Source: Acidobacteriota bacterium
Lineage (GTDB): Bacteria > Acidobacteriota > Vicinamibacteria > Vicinamibacterales > Vicinamibacteraceae
Direction of reading: 5' to 3'
NCBI GenBank assembly: GCA_020845575.1
Contig: JADLFL010000034.1
Location: 1-64,000 of the forward strand
Length of the DNA stretch: 64,000 nt
In this document: positions 32,389-41,247 of the stretch, piece by piece
How the letters are laid out: every line of letters begins with the position of its first letter
How positions within the stretch are numbered: the first letter of the stretch is position 1
The notes under the pieces: model-generated
Told to the model about the DNA's origin: nothing
Databases searched by the model: none
What the model saw: the letters and a program-made list of their open reading frames with translations, nothing else
Position numbers and translations under genes: made by a program

Positions 32389-33165
32389 TCAGGGCGCCAC
32401 GATCAGGTCCTGGCGACCCGCCGCGCCGTCGATGCGTATCCATGCAAATCCCGGGCCCCATGTGTGCTGCCATGACGCCGCGGTCCCGTCGAGGGCGCCG
32501 TCGACAATCCGTCGCGCCGCTTGCGCGGCTGACAGGCGGCCGACACCCGCAGGCACGCGCAGCACGTCGGCCTCTCCGTAGGCATCGAGGAGCGACACGA
32601 GTACCCCGTCGCTCACCAGATAGGGCCGCACGCGTCGTCCAGTGCCCGTCTGGAGTGCGGCGATGGCCATGCGAGGCAATGGCGCCGTCACGGCGGTGCG
32701 CAACGTGCCATCGCGCTCGATGCACAGCGGGACGATCCCGAGGGCATGTACGACGGTTCGCGACAGGTCCGCCACGGGACGACGCACCGAGGCGACATCC
32801 ACGCGGGCGAGGAATCCGACGCCGCACTGGCGCGCCAGCGCGTGCGTGAGAGGGGTCTCGTCGATCGCGCGCATCTCGAGCAGTTGCGCGCCGAGGCGCT
32901 GGCCCGTCACCCGTTGCGCGTCCAGCGCCGCGTGCAACGTCTCGGCACTGATCGCACGCGCCGCCACGAGCGACGCGCCGAGTCGCACCGGCGGCATGGG
33001 AGATACCAGCGGACATGCGGGCGGCTTCAGCGACGCGAGGCGACGTGTGGTGGCGTCGGCCAGGCACGCCGCCGTGCAGAACCACTCGCCGTCGAAGTGC
33101 AGACCGCGACGCACCAGTGCCAGCAGGCGGCCGGCGCGGCACTCGCTATGCGCGCAGCGCCGCAT
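32389..33165 (-). CDS. Cysteine-knuckle plus MshEN (c-di-GMP-binding) protein in the flagellar operon
   Basis: A 258-residue soluble protein from the ATG at 33165. Cys4, Cys9, Cys30 and Cys34 form a likely zinc knuckle. Residues 61-84 and 90-113 are two copies of the 24-residue MshEN motif (RLGASLVAARAI...LDAQ and RLGAQLLEMRAI...LARQ), joined by the 5-residue spacer RVTGQ. This is the c-di-GMP site of GspE/MshE N-terminal domains. The fold continues to about residue 195 (VVHALGIVPLCIERDGTLRTA). No ATPase domain follows; the last 60 residues are unassigned. It sits between the small membrane gene and flgF, so it is a candidate second-messenger receptor of the flagellum. Confidence 0.8.
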   Translation of the reverse strand: MRRCAHSECRAGRLLALVRRGLHFDGEWFCTAACLADATTRRLASLKPPACPLVSPMPPVRLGASLVAARAISAETLHAALDAQRVTGQRLGAQLLEMRAIDETPLTHALARQCGVGFLARVDVASVRRPVADLSRTVVHALGIVPLCIERDGTLRTAVTAPLPRMAIAALQTGTGRRVRPYLVSDGVLVSLLDAYGEADVLRVPAGVGRLSAAQAARRIVDGALDGTAASWQHTWGPGFAWIRIDGAAGRQDLIVAP

Positions 33166-33203
33166 GTCCTGCCTCCGGATTGATGCGCGCCAGCCGGGTG
33201 GCG

Positions 33204-33506
33204 TCAGTGTCGGCTGCCACGGTCGTCTTCGCTGTGGTGCCACGACGAACCCGCCTGCTCCCACCGACGCCACGCCGTGGAGTCTGGCCCCGTGGAGATC
33301 CGTTCGATCTCGGTGGCCATCTCGCGGAAGCCCGTTTCGGCGGTTTCGGTGAGCAGGTTGAGCGCTTCATGGAGGCGCGCCACCCGCGTCTCGAGCGCAA
33401 GCGTGCGCCGCGGCGCCTGACGCATCAGGCGCACGGCGACGACAAGCAGTGTGCCCGGCGTCAGGATCAGGATGGACGACAGGACGAACAGCAATACGGT
33501 CATCAC
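33204..33506 (-). CDS. Small single-pass membrane protein
   Basis: A 100-residue protein with one N-terminal membrane helix (TVLLFVLSSILILTPGTLLVVAVRLM, about residues 3-28) and a charged helical cytoplasmic part (RVARLHEALNLLTETAETGFREM). GTG at 33506 and ATG at 33503 are adjacent starts; GAGGG spacing favours the GTG. It lies between fliN-like and MshEN genes in the operon. I do not recognise a family; size and layout recall small flagellar-operon membrane proteins. Confidence 0.65.
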   Translation of the reverse strand: MMTVLLFVLSSILILTPGTLLVVAVRLMRQAPRRTLALETRVARLHEALNLLTETAETGFREMATEIERISTGPDSTAWRRWEQAGSSWHHSEDDRGSRH

Positions 33507-33516
33507 GGCAGGACCC

Positions 33517-34308
33517 TCAGAGTTCGAGGCTTCGCAGACGATCGGCGGTGCTCACCACTTCGCTCACGCGCAGGCCATAGCAACCAGACACGACCACCAC
33601 CTGGCCGCGGGCCACGAGCCGTCCGTTGACGAGCAGGTCCACGGGGTCGTCAGGCGATCGCGCGAGATCGATCATCGATCCCGGTCCGAGGCGCGCCAGG
33701 TTCTCGAGCGTCATCTGCGTCTCGCCGAACCTGACCGTGATGGGCAGTTCGATATCGAGCACGACATCGAGGTTGCGCGGGACCACCGCTGCGTCGACCG
33801 GCACGCGAACGTGATCGACGCTCAGGGGGGGCGCGGCAGGCCGCGCGGGCTCCACGGCCCTGGCGGCGACCGGAGCCAGATCCGCCCAGAACGTCAGGCG
33901 CACGGGCTCGTCGGTCCCCAGCATCATGTCGAAGGACACGGCCTGGGGCGGCGCCGGAGTGCCAGACATGGCCGGCGTCTCGACGTCGAGCGTCGGGCCA
34001 TTGTCCGTCCCGTACGCGTACGCGGCGGCCGCCTGTCCGAGCAACTCACGCAACGTGTCGACAATGTCGGTATCCGCCACATCGGCCGCGTGCCCGACGA
34101 TGGCCGTGACGATGCGGACCGCGCCCTCTCTGGACAGTGCGAGGGTCGCGGTGCCGCTGCGCGTGCCACCGACGCGAATCGGCACCTGCCAGTCGGCAAC
34201 CGTATCGCCCGCGGTCGGCAACACACGGATCGTGATACCCGTCATCGCGCCGAGCACGTCGCCGAGCTTGACGGCGAGCGCTTCGAGGATCGCCGCGCCT
34301 TCAACCAT
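33517..34308 (-). CDS. Long FliN/FliY-like C-ring protein
   Basis: A 263-residue protein from the ATG at 34308, with GGAGGTGG upstream. The C-terminal 80 residues are a FliN/SpoA domain (LDVVLDIELPITVRFGETQMTLENLARLGPGSMIDLARSPDD, quoted in part, then VDLLVNGRLVARGQVVVVSG). The N-terminal 150 resemble a CheC/CheX-like domain (ILEALAVKLGDVLGAMTG, DIVDTLRELLGQAAAA), as in FliY. It overlaps the fliM stop by eight bases. A short FliN is encoded separately at 42395, so the switch complex has two FliN-type subunits. Confidence 0.87.
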   Translation of the reverse strand: MVEGAAILEALAVKLGDVLGAMTGITIRVLPTAGDTVADWQVPIRVGGTRSGTATLALSREGAVRIVTAIVGHAADVADTDIVDTLRELLGQAAAAYAYGTDNGPTLDVETPAMSGTPAPPQAVSFDMMLGTDEPVRLTFWADLAPVAARAVEPARPAAPPLSVDHVRVPVDAAVVPRNLDVVLDIELPITVRFGETQMTLENLARLGPGSMIDLARSPDDPVDLLVNGRLVARGQVVVVSGCYGLRVSEVVSTADRLRSLEL

Positions 34309-35305
34309 GGACCACCTCCGGCAGGGCGTGGTTCGCGGTGGGGCTCGACACGGTGTTGAGCAGCCGGACGCCCGCACGACCTGCCTCGCTCACGGGATGC
34401 GCCTCGAACTTCACCGTGTCGTGGATGCGGACCTGCAACGGATCACTGAGCCGATGCCCGAGCGCGATCACGTCGCCCGGTGCGAACTCGAGGACGTCAC
34501 GCGCCAGCATCGTCGTCTCCACCGTCGCTGCCACGCCCACGGGCAGGTGACCCAACGTGCGCCAGAACTGTTCCCTGTCGGCGACCGTCGGCTCGCGATG
34601 CGAGCGGTACCAGGTATGCGTGAACGAATCGCCGACGCTCTCGATGACGGTCGCTGGCAGACAGAAGTGCAGCATGCCGCGCGTGTCGCCCACCTTGATG
34701 TCGAAGCCCACCAGGACAACGACCTCGTTTGGTGCGGCCACCTGCAGCATCTGCGGCCGCGTCTCCCTGCCGTTGACGCGGAACCTGACTTCGACGATGT
34801 TGCGCCACGTCTCGGTGAGATGCTCGAGGATCAGCTTCACCACTCCGTCGATCACCGTGTGCTCGATCTCGGTGAGGCCGCGCGTCGGGGCCATCCCCCT
34901 GCCAGTGCCGCCGAGCATGCGGTCGATCATCGAGAACGCGACGGCGGGATTGAGTTCGAGGGCCGCCAGGCCTTCGATCGGCGACAGCGAGATCGCGTAG
35001 AACGCCGTCGGGTCCGGCAGCGACATCAGGAACTCGGAGTACGTGAACTGCTCGACCGACGTGACGTTGACGTCGGTGACCGTCCGCAGGTACGCCGAGA
35101 GCGACGTGGAGATGTTGCGCGCGAAGCGGTCGTGCAGGAACTGCAGCGAGCGGATCTGCTCCCGATTGACCCTGTCAGGCCGCCGGAAGTTGTAAACGAC
35201 GACGGAACCATCGTCGAGGGGCCGGCCGCCGGGTGCGCGCGGCTCCTGACTGGCTGTCGACGTCAACAGGGCGTCGATCTCGTCCTGCGAGAGGATCTTG
35301 CTCAC
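34301..35305 (-). CDS. fliM: Flagellar motor switch protein FliM
   Basis: A 334-residue FliM starting at GTG. SKILSQDEIDALLTS is the N-terminal CheY-binding motif; the middle domain reads RNISTSLSAYLRTVTDVNVTSVEQ and MIDRMLGGTGRG; the C-terminal SpoA domain covers about 255-325. It links FliG, FliN and phospho-CheY. It overlaps fliA upstream and the FliY-like gene downstream. Confidence 0.95.
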   Translation of the reverse strand: MSKILSQDEIDALLTSTASQEPRAPGGRPLDDGSVVVYNFRRPDRVNREQIRSLQFLHDRFARNISTSLSAYLRTVTDVNVTSVEQFTYSEFLMSLPDPTAFYAISLSPIEGLAALELNPAVAFSMIDRMLGGTGRGMAPTRGLTEIEHTVIDGVVKLILEHLTETWRNIVEVRFRVNGRETRPQMLQVAAPNEVVVLVGFDIKVGDTRGMLHFCLPATVIESVGDSFTHTWYRSHREPTVADREQFWRTLGHLPVGVAATVETTMLARDVLEFAPGDVIALGHRLSDPLQVRIHDTVKFEAHPVSEAGRAGVRLLNTVSSPTANHALPEVVHG

Positions 35306-36090
35306 GCGCGGGCCTCGGGCTTCTGCAGGCGGGCCTTCAGGTTGCTGCGCAGGCGCGAGAGGGCGAGCGAACGCAGCTGCGAGACGCGCGATTCACACAC
35401 GCCGATGACGGCGCCGATTTCGGCCATCGTCATCTCTTCCTCGTAGTAGAGGGCGAGAATCTGTCGCTCGCGCTCGGGCAGTTCGAGGATCGCCCTGGCG
35501 AGCAGCGCGCGCAGTTCCTTGCGTTCGAGCTGCGCGTCAGGCCCCTCGTCTGCGTCGATGCACAGTTCCAGGAGCGGCTGCCCATCCTCGCCCGTCGCGT
35601 CGAGCTGGCGGACGGCGCCGACGTCGAGCGTCCGCACCTGGTCCATCGCCTTGTCGTACTCGGCCGGCGACATCTGCATCTGACCGGCGACCTCGTCTTC
35701 GGTCGGCTCGCGCTTGAGCTCCGACCGCAGCTTGGCGACGGCGCCGTCGAGCTCGCGACGCATGCGGCGCAGCGATCGCGGGGCCCAATCCAGGTCGCGC
35801 AGCGCGTCGAGCATGGCGCCCTGGACGCGACGGCGGGCGAAGGCGTCGAACGGCACACCCATCGACGGCCTGTAACGGCCCGCGGCGTCGATGAGTCCCA
35901 TCACGCCCACGCTGATGAGATCGGTCATCTCCACCTGGGCCGGCAGCCGCTGCGCCAGCCGGTGGGCCAGCGCCTTCACGAGCCCGACGTGCGCGATCAC
36001 CAGCTGATCGCGGTCCAGATAGCTCGCCTGAGGGGTCAGTACCGGCACGGCCTTCTCTCCTGTCCAGCGCCCACGCGACGGGGCGTTCAT
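35302..36090 (-). CDS. fliA: Flagellar sigma factor FliA (sigma-28)
   Basis: A 262-residue sigma-28. Region 2 is at about 30-100 (HRLAQRLPAQVEMTDLISVGVMGLIDAA, FDAFARRRVQGAMLDALRDLDWAPRSLRR), region 3 at 105-170 and region 4 at 200-255 (LPERERQILALYYEEEMTMAEIGAVIGVCESRVSQLRSLAL in part). It directs RNA polymerase to the TAAA-N15-GCCGATAA sites before both flagellins, fliD and flgM. The ATG at 36090 overlaps the flhF stop (ATGA). Confidence 0.95.
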   Translation of the reverse strand: MNAPSRGRWTGEKAVPVLTPQASYLDRDQLVIAHVGLVKALAHRLAQRLPAQVEMTDLISVGVMGLIDAAGRYRPSMGVPFDAFARRRVQGAMLDALRDLDWAPRSLRRMRRELDGAVAKLRSELKREPTEDEVAGQMQMSPAEYDKAMDQVRTLDVGAVRQLDATGEDGQPLLELCIDADEGPDAQLERKELRALLARAILELPERERQILALYYEEEMTMAEIGAVIGVCESRVSQLRSLALSRLRSNLKARLQKPEARA

Positions 36091-37088
36091 GCGTGCACCA
36101 TGGGCACCTGCCCGAGCAGGCACGCGGCAATCAACTCCGGGGCGGCAGTCACGAGGTCTTCGGGGACCTGCTGCCCGAGACCGATGAGCGAAACGGGAAT
36201 CTCTCGTTCACGGAGGACGCGCACGAGCGGCATCACCGACTCGGCTTCGTCCACCTTCGACATCACCACGCGATCCGGGGTTGCGGCGGCGAACCGTTCC
36301 CAGAGGCGCTCGAAGTCGCGCGGCGACGTGGTGCCGGGCACCACCAGGTGTGTCCGCACATCAGGGATGGCGCCGAGGGCGGCAAAGAACGCCGCGGCCT
36401 CCTCGTTGGCGGGAGACAGGCCCGGCGTGTCGATGAGCGTCGGCAGCGCGCTGGCCTCCACCGCCGCAACCGCCTCCTTCGGCGTCCGCGCCACGACGCA
36501 GGGGCTGCCGATGATGTCGGCGTACATGCACAACTGCTCGACGGCACCGACGCGATAGCCGTCGGCTGCGACGAGGCGGAACCGCCGCTCGCCGCGTGCG
36601 CGCGCCTGCGCCGCCACCTTGGCGATGGTCGTGGTCTTGCCCACGCCCGGAGGTCCGACGAACATGTTCATCGCACCGAGCGGCTGCGCGCAGGCGAGCG
36701 GCGTCAGGCAGTCGGCCAGCGCATCGCGCAACTGCCCCTGCGTGACGTCGCGGCGGGTGCGCGCCGGCATCGCCGAGACGACCTGCTCGGCCAGGTCCCT
36801 GTCGAGCCCGGTCGCAATCAACCTGGCCACCAGGCCGTCTGTCACCGGTCCGTCGGCGACCGAAGGCGCGGCACGCTCCGCCACGGGTGCGTGGTCAGAC
36901 TGTCGTCCTTTCGACACCTCAGATGACGGGAATGCCGAGACTTCGACTTCCCTGCCACCCAGCCAGCCGCGCCAGCCGGACGCCGGAACGAGCCGCGTGC
37001 CCAGGACGAGTGCCGTCGGCCCGAGGCTCTGGCGGGCCATCGCAAGGGCCTCACGAACATTGGAACTGCGAAAACGCTGAGGAGTCAT
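36087..37088 (-). CDS. flhF: Flagellar biosynthesis GTPase FlhF
   Basis: A 333-residue SRP-type GTPase. The P-loop GPPGVGKT is at residues 145-152, followed by LVAADGYRVGAVEQL and the G3 element LIDTPGLSP. The short N-terminal region is basic. FlhF sets the site and start of flagellum assembly at the pole. It is normally paired with FlhG/FleN, but here the next gene is fliA and no flhG occurs in the window. Confidence 0.93.
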   Translation of the reverse strand: MTPQRFRSSNVREALAMARQSLGPTALVLGTRLVPASGWRGWLGGREVEVSAFPSSEVSKGRQSDHAPVAERAAPSVADGPVTDGLVARLIATGLDRDLAEQVVSAMPARTRRDVTQGQLRDALADCLTPLACAQPLGAMNMFVGPPGVGKTTTIAKVAAQARARGERRFRLVAADGYRVGAVEQLCMYADIIGSPCVVARTPKEAVAAVEASALPTLIDTPGLSPANEEAAAFFAALGAIPDVRTHLVVPGTTSPRDFERLWERFAAATPDRVVMSKVDEAESVMPLVRVLREREIPVSLIGLGQQVPEDLVTAAPELIAACLLGQVPMVHA

Positions 37089-37092
37089 GGCG

Positions 37093-39135
37093 TCAATCGA
37101 GTACGGCCACAGGGGCGACCTTCACGTGCGTCGGGATCTCGCTGTGCGAGAGCACCCCCATCTGCGGCAGCACCCTGGTGAATAGTCGCCAGAGATGTGG
37201 ACGCAGTGCCGGCGAACACAAAAGCACAGGCTGTGCCACCGCCGTTTCGAGCGCACGCGCGATGCGAGAAGCCATGTTCTGCGCGTCATTCGGGTCGATG
37301 GCCAGCACCACGCCCTGCTCGGTCCTGACGATGGCCTGCATCAGGCGCTCTTCGAGTGACGGCGCCAGGTTGATGGTCGGCAGGTCGCCCTGCTCGGTCT
37401 GGTGCTGACGGCAGATCGCGCGGCCGAGCGCCTGCCGCACGGCCTCGTTCAACTGGTCCGGATCCTTGGTCTGCGACGCCGCGTCGGCCAGCGCCTCGAG
37501 GATCGTGGTGAGGTCCTTGATAGGCACGCGCTCGCGCAGGAGCTGGCGCAGCACGCGCTGCACGTCGCCGAGACCGAGCAGCTTCGGGATCAGGTCGTCG
37601 ACCAGGCGCGGCGAGTGCTGGGCCACGCGGTCGACCATCTCCTTGGTGTCCTGGCGCGTCAGCAGGTCGGCGAGGAAGGTGCGGATGATCTCCGACAGGT
37701 GCGTCGACAGCGCGGTGGTCGGATCGACAACGGTGTAGCCCGCCGCCGTCGCCGCATCGCGCTGTTCGGTGCGGATCCAGAGCGCGGGCAGGCCGAACGC
37801 GGGCTCGCGCGCGGTGGTGCCCTCGATGGTGCCCGTGGCGGTTCCCGGGTTGATGGCCAGCAGGCGATCGGGCATCAGCTCCGCCCGCGCCACTTCCACA
37901 CCCTTCACGAGCAGTGCATACGTTCGCGGTCCGAGTTTGAGGTTGTCTGCCACATGGACCGGCGGCACGATCATCCCGGTTTCACTGGCGATCTGGCGGC
38001 GGATCGACTTCACCCGCTGCAGCAGCGTGCCGCCCTGCCGTTCGTCGACGAGCGCGATCAGCGCGTAGCCGACTTCCACACTGAGCGGCTCCACCGATGC
38101 CAGGGTCTCGACGCTCGGTTCCGGTGCCGTCACGGTTCCGGCGTCGGGCGCGCGATCCGTCTCGACGTCGCCGGCGACCTGCCTGTTCAGGTACGCGGCC
38201 GCCGCGAAGGCGATCGCCACACTGAAGAACGCAAGTTTCGGCAGGCCAGGCACCAGGCCCATGAGGAACAGCACGCCGGCGCCGATGGCCAGCGGCTGCA
38301 TCTTCGAGAGCAGCTGGGTCGACACGTCCTCGCCGAGCGACGACTCCGACGAGGCGCGCGTGGTGATGAGGCCGCCGGACATGGACACGAGCAGCGCGGG
38401 AATAGCGGTGACCAGGCCCTCGCCCACCGTCAGCAGCGTGAACGTGTGCGCCGCGTCGGCCACGTCCATGTCGTACTGCATGACGCCGATGATGAGTCCC
38501 GCGATGATGTTGACGCCGGTGATGAGGAGCGCCGCCAGCGAGTCGCGCTGCGTGAAGCGGATCGCGCCGTCCATCGCACCGTAGAACTCCGCTTCCTTGC
38601 GGACGTTCTCGCGACGGCGGCGGGCTTCCTTCTCGTCGATCGTGCCGGCGTTGAGGTCGGCGTCGATCGACATCTGCTTGCCGGGCATCGCGTCGAGGGT
38701 GAACCGGGCCGTGACCTCCGAGATGCGCACCGCGCCGTGGTTGATGACCACGTACTGGATGGCGATGAGCACCAGGAACACCACCACGCCCACCACGAAG
38801 TTGCCGCCCACCACGAATTGACCGAACGACATGATCACGTGCCCCGCCGCATCGATGCCCTCCGCGCCGTGCAGCAGGATGAGTCGCGTGCCGGCGACGT
38901 TGAGCGACAGGCGAAGCAGCGTGAGGAGGAGCAGCAGCGACGGGAAGACCGAGAACTCGATCGGGTCCTTCACGTAGACGGCCGTCAGCAGCAGCACCAC
39001 CGACAACGCGATGTCGACAGACAGGAGCAGGTCGAGGATCAGCGGCGGTAGCGGCAACACCATGAGCGCCAGCACCAGGATCACCACGCCCGGCACCAGC
39101 AACTGCGCCGCCCCGAACGGCTTGGACGATGACAT
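37093..39135 (-). CDS. flhA: Flagellar export gate protein FlhA
   Basis: A 680-residue FlhA with about eight N-terminal membrane helices (LLVPGVVILVLALMVLPLPPLILD, NFVVGVVVFLVLIAIQYVV) and the signature around VTARFTLDAMPGKQMSIDADLNAG. The cytoplasmic domain, from about 340, binds chaperones and FliI. It is the main proton-driven gate of the export apparatus. It starts 16 bases after flhB and ends four bases before flhF. Confidence 0.96.
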   Translation of the reverse strand: MSSSKPFGAAQLLVPGVVILVLALMVLPLPPLILDLLLSVDIALSVVLLLTAVYVKDPIEFSVFPSLLLLLTLLRLSLNVAGTRLILLHGAEGIDAAGHVIMSFGQFVVGGNFVVGVVVFLVLIAIQYVVINHGAVRISEVTARFTLDAMPGKQMSIDADLNAGTIDEKEARRRRENVRKEAEFYGAMDGAIRFTQRDSLAALLITGVNIIAGLIIGVMQYDMDVADAAHTFTLLTVGEGLVTAIPALLVSMSGGLITTRASSESSLGEDVSTQLLSKMQPLAIGAGVLFLMGLVPGLPKLAFFSVAIAFAAAAYLNRQVAGDVETDRAPDAGTVTAPEPSVETLASVEPLSVEVGYALIALVDERQGGTLLQRVKSIRRQIASETGMIVPPVHVADNLKLGPRTYALLVKGVEVARAELMPDRLLAINPGTATGTIEGTTAREPAFGLPALWIRTEQRDAATAAGYTVVDPTTALSTHLSEIIRTFLADLLTRQDTKEMVDRVAQHSPRLVDDLIPKLLGLGDVQRVLRQLLRERVPIKDLTTILEALADAASQTKDPDQLNEAVRQALGRAICRQHQTEQGDLPTINLAPSLEERLMQAIVRTEQGVVLAIDPNDAQNMASRIARALETAVAQPVLLCSPALRPHLWRLFTRVLPQMGVLSHSEIPTHVKVAPVAVLD

Positions 39136-39151
39136 CAGCGGAGCTCCCTTC

Positions 39152-40213
39152 TCACAGCACCACCTGCTTCATGCGAATCAGGTACGCGAGCACCTCGGCC
39201 ACCGCCTCGAACAGATCGCCCGGGATGAACTCCCCCACGTCGACTTGCTTGTAGATGGCGCGCGCCAGCGGCGGGTTCTCGACGATCGGAACGCCGTGCT
39301 CGCGTGCGATGCTGCGGATCTTCAGCGCGAGGGCGTCGGCGCCCTTCGCAACGACTTCCGGGGCCGCCTGTCCGCGCTGGTATTGCAGGGCGACGGCGAA
39401 GTGCGTGGGGTTGGTCACCACCACGGTGGCCTTCGGGACGGCCGCCAGCATGCGCCGACGCACCATCTCCCGCTGGACGCGGCGCACGCGCGCCTTGATC
39501 TGCGGGTTGCCCTCGGCCATCTTCATGTCGTCCTTGACTTCCTGCTTGGTCATGCGCAGCGACTGCGTCGTGCGGTACGTCTGCAGGCCGAAGTCGAGGG
39601 CCGCCAGCGCGATGAGCGTGATCGCCGCCCGCTCGAGGAACGCGAAGAGCCCCTCCCACGCGGAGACGACGGAGCCGCCGGGTGTGAGCAACGCGAGACG
39701 CGGGGCGTCTCCGATGGTGGCGTGTACCGCCGACCATGCGACGGCGCCGACGATCGTTGCGGCAATCAGCGTCTTGAGGAGGTTCACGCCCGCCTGCGAC
39801 GGCAGCAGCCGCTTCAGGCCGGCCGACGGATTCAGACGCTTGAAGTCGACGGTGAGCGCTTCTGACGCGAAGATGAATCCGCCCTGCGCCTGCGTCGAGG
39901 CCGCCGTGGCGACGACAGCCGCCACAGCCATGGGGGCGACCAGCCACGCGAGCTGCCCGATGCCCTGCACCGCGAGATTGACGACCTCGCCGCTGGTGAT
40001 GGCGTGGTGACGTGCGTCGCCGATACGGCCGAAGCCGATCGCGACGATCCGCTGCATCCCGCCGATCATCGTGGGCCCCCAGTACGCGAGCACGAGGAGC
40101 GCCGCGCCGAGGTGGAACGCGTCGTTGAGATCGCGGCTTCGCGCCACCTGCCCGCGCTTGCGCGCATCGGTACGGCGTCGTTCTGTGGGCTTCTCTGTGC
40201 GGTCCGACGACAT
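39152..40213 (-). CDS. flhB: Flagellar export switch protein FlhB
   Basis: A 353-residue FlhB with four membrane helices and the autocleavage site NPTH at about residues 267-270 (VVVTNPTHFAVALQYQRGQ). The N-terminus is basic (TEKPTERRRTDARKRGQVARSRDL). Self-cleavage at NPTH changes export from hook to filament substrates. It starts one base after fliR. Confidence 0.96.
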   Translation of the reverse strand: MSSDRTEKPTERRRTDARKRGQVARSRDLNDAFHLGAALLVLAYWGPTMIGGMQRIVAIGFGRIGDARHHAITSGEVVNLAVQGIGQLAWLVAPMAVAAVVATAASTQAQGGFIFASEALTVDFKRLNPSAGLKRLLPSQAGVNLLKTLIAATIVGAVAWSAVHATIGDAPRLALLTPGGSVVSAWEGLFAFLERAAITLIALAALDFGLQTYRTTQSLRMTKQEVKDDMKMAEGNPQIKARVRRVQREMVRRRMLAAVPKATVVVTNPTHFAVALQYQRGQAAPEVVAKGADALALKIRSIAREHGVPIVENPPLARAIYKQVDVGEFIPGDLFEAVAEVLAYLIRMKQVVL

Positions 40214-40214
40214 G

Positions 40215-40970
40215 TCAGTGCACCGCCGCGGCCACGCGCCCGCCGAGCGTGAGGGCCTGCGGGAAGACGCGCGTGACGAGATCGGGAAGCACGCGCACCG
40301 TGAGCGCGAGCACGAGCCAACCGACGAGCAGGCGGACCGGCGCGGCGGTGACCATCAGGTTGAGCGTCGGCGCGACGCGCGCCATCACGCCGAGCGCTAC
40401 CTCGACGAGCAGCAACGTGATGACGAGCGGCGCGGCGAGGCGCACGCCGAGCGTGAACATGAGGCCGAACATGCGCGCCACGAGCTCGCCAAGCCCCGCC
40501 GAGATCGCGCCCGCGCCGATGGGCAGCGCCTCGTACGACGCCGCGAGTGCGCGCAGCAGATCGTGATGGCCGTTGGTGAGCAGCAGGATGACGGTGGCGA
40601 ACGAGCCGTAGAGCACGGCGAGCACGTTGTTGCGCACGCCGCTCTGCGGATCGACCAGCGCGGCGTACGACAGGCCCATCTGGAAGCCGGCCAGATAGCC
40701 ACCGAGCTCGGCGCCGGCAATCACGAGACGTACGGCGAACCCGAGTGCCAGGCCGATCAGGACCTCGCGCAGAACCACGGCAAGCAGCGCGCCAGCCTCG
40801 ATGTTCCGCGGCACGCCGATGATCGGTGCCATGAAGGCGGCGAGGATCACGATCAGGCCGACGCGTACCATGGGCGGCGCGAACGTCCCGCCGAACACCG
40901 GCGTGCCGACCACGAGGACGCTGGGGCGGATCAGCGCGAGGGCGAACACGAGGATGGGCGACAGATCCAT
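40215..40970 (-). CDS. fliR: Flagellar export protein FliR
   Basis: A 251-residue membrane protein with six predicted helices and the pattern GLALGFAVRLVIAGAELGGYLAGFQMGLSYAALVDPQSG (the QMGLSYAALVDPQSG part is diagnostic). It forms the export gate core with FliP and FliQ. It follows fliQ without a gap. Confidence 0.95.
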   Translation of the reverse strand: MDLSPILVFALALIRPSVLVVGTPVFGGTFAPPMVRVGLIVILAAFMAPIIGVPRNIEAGALLAVVLREVLIGLALGFAVRLVIAGAELGGYLAGFQMGLSYAALVDPQSGVRNNVLAVLYGSFATVILLLTNGHHDLLRALAASYEALPIGAGAISAGLGELVARMFGLMFTLGVRLAAPLVITLLLVEVALGVMARVAPTLNLMVTAAPVRLLVGWLVLALTVRVLPDLVTRVFPQALTLGGRVAAAVH

Positions 40971-41240
40971 CTACCGCACCAGCTCCGGAAGTCGCGCGAT
41001 CATCTGCCGCGCGAAGCCGGACATCAGCCTCAGCATCCACGGGAATGTGAGCGCGAAGGTCACGAAGATGGCCGCGGCACGCGGAATGAACGCCAGGACG
41101 TTGTCCTGGATGCTCGTCACGGTCTGGAACACGCTCACGAGCACGCCGGCGATGAGACCCGCCATCAGCATGGGCAGGCTCACCAGGATGGCCAGTTCGA
41201 TGGTCTGTCGGACGATGCCGACCACGAGCGCTTCCGACAT
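40971..41240 (-). CDS. fliQ: Flagellar export protein FliQ
   Basis: An 89-residue, two-helix membrane protein: EALVVGIVRQTIELAILVSLPM, LIAGVLVSVFQTVTSIQDNVLAFIPR. This is the full FliQ length and pattern. It lies between fliP and fliR. Confidence 0.95.
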   Translation of the reverse strand: MSEALVVGIVRQTIELAILVSLPMLMAGLIAGVLVSVFQTVTSIQDNVLAFIPRAAAIFVTFALTFPWMLRLMSGFARQMIARLPELVR

Positions 41241-41247
41241 CGCGACC

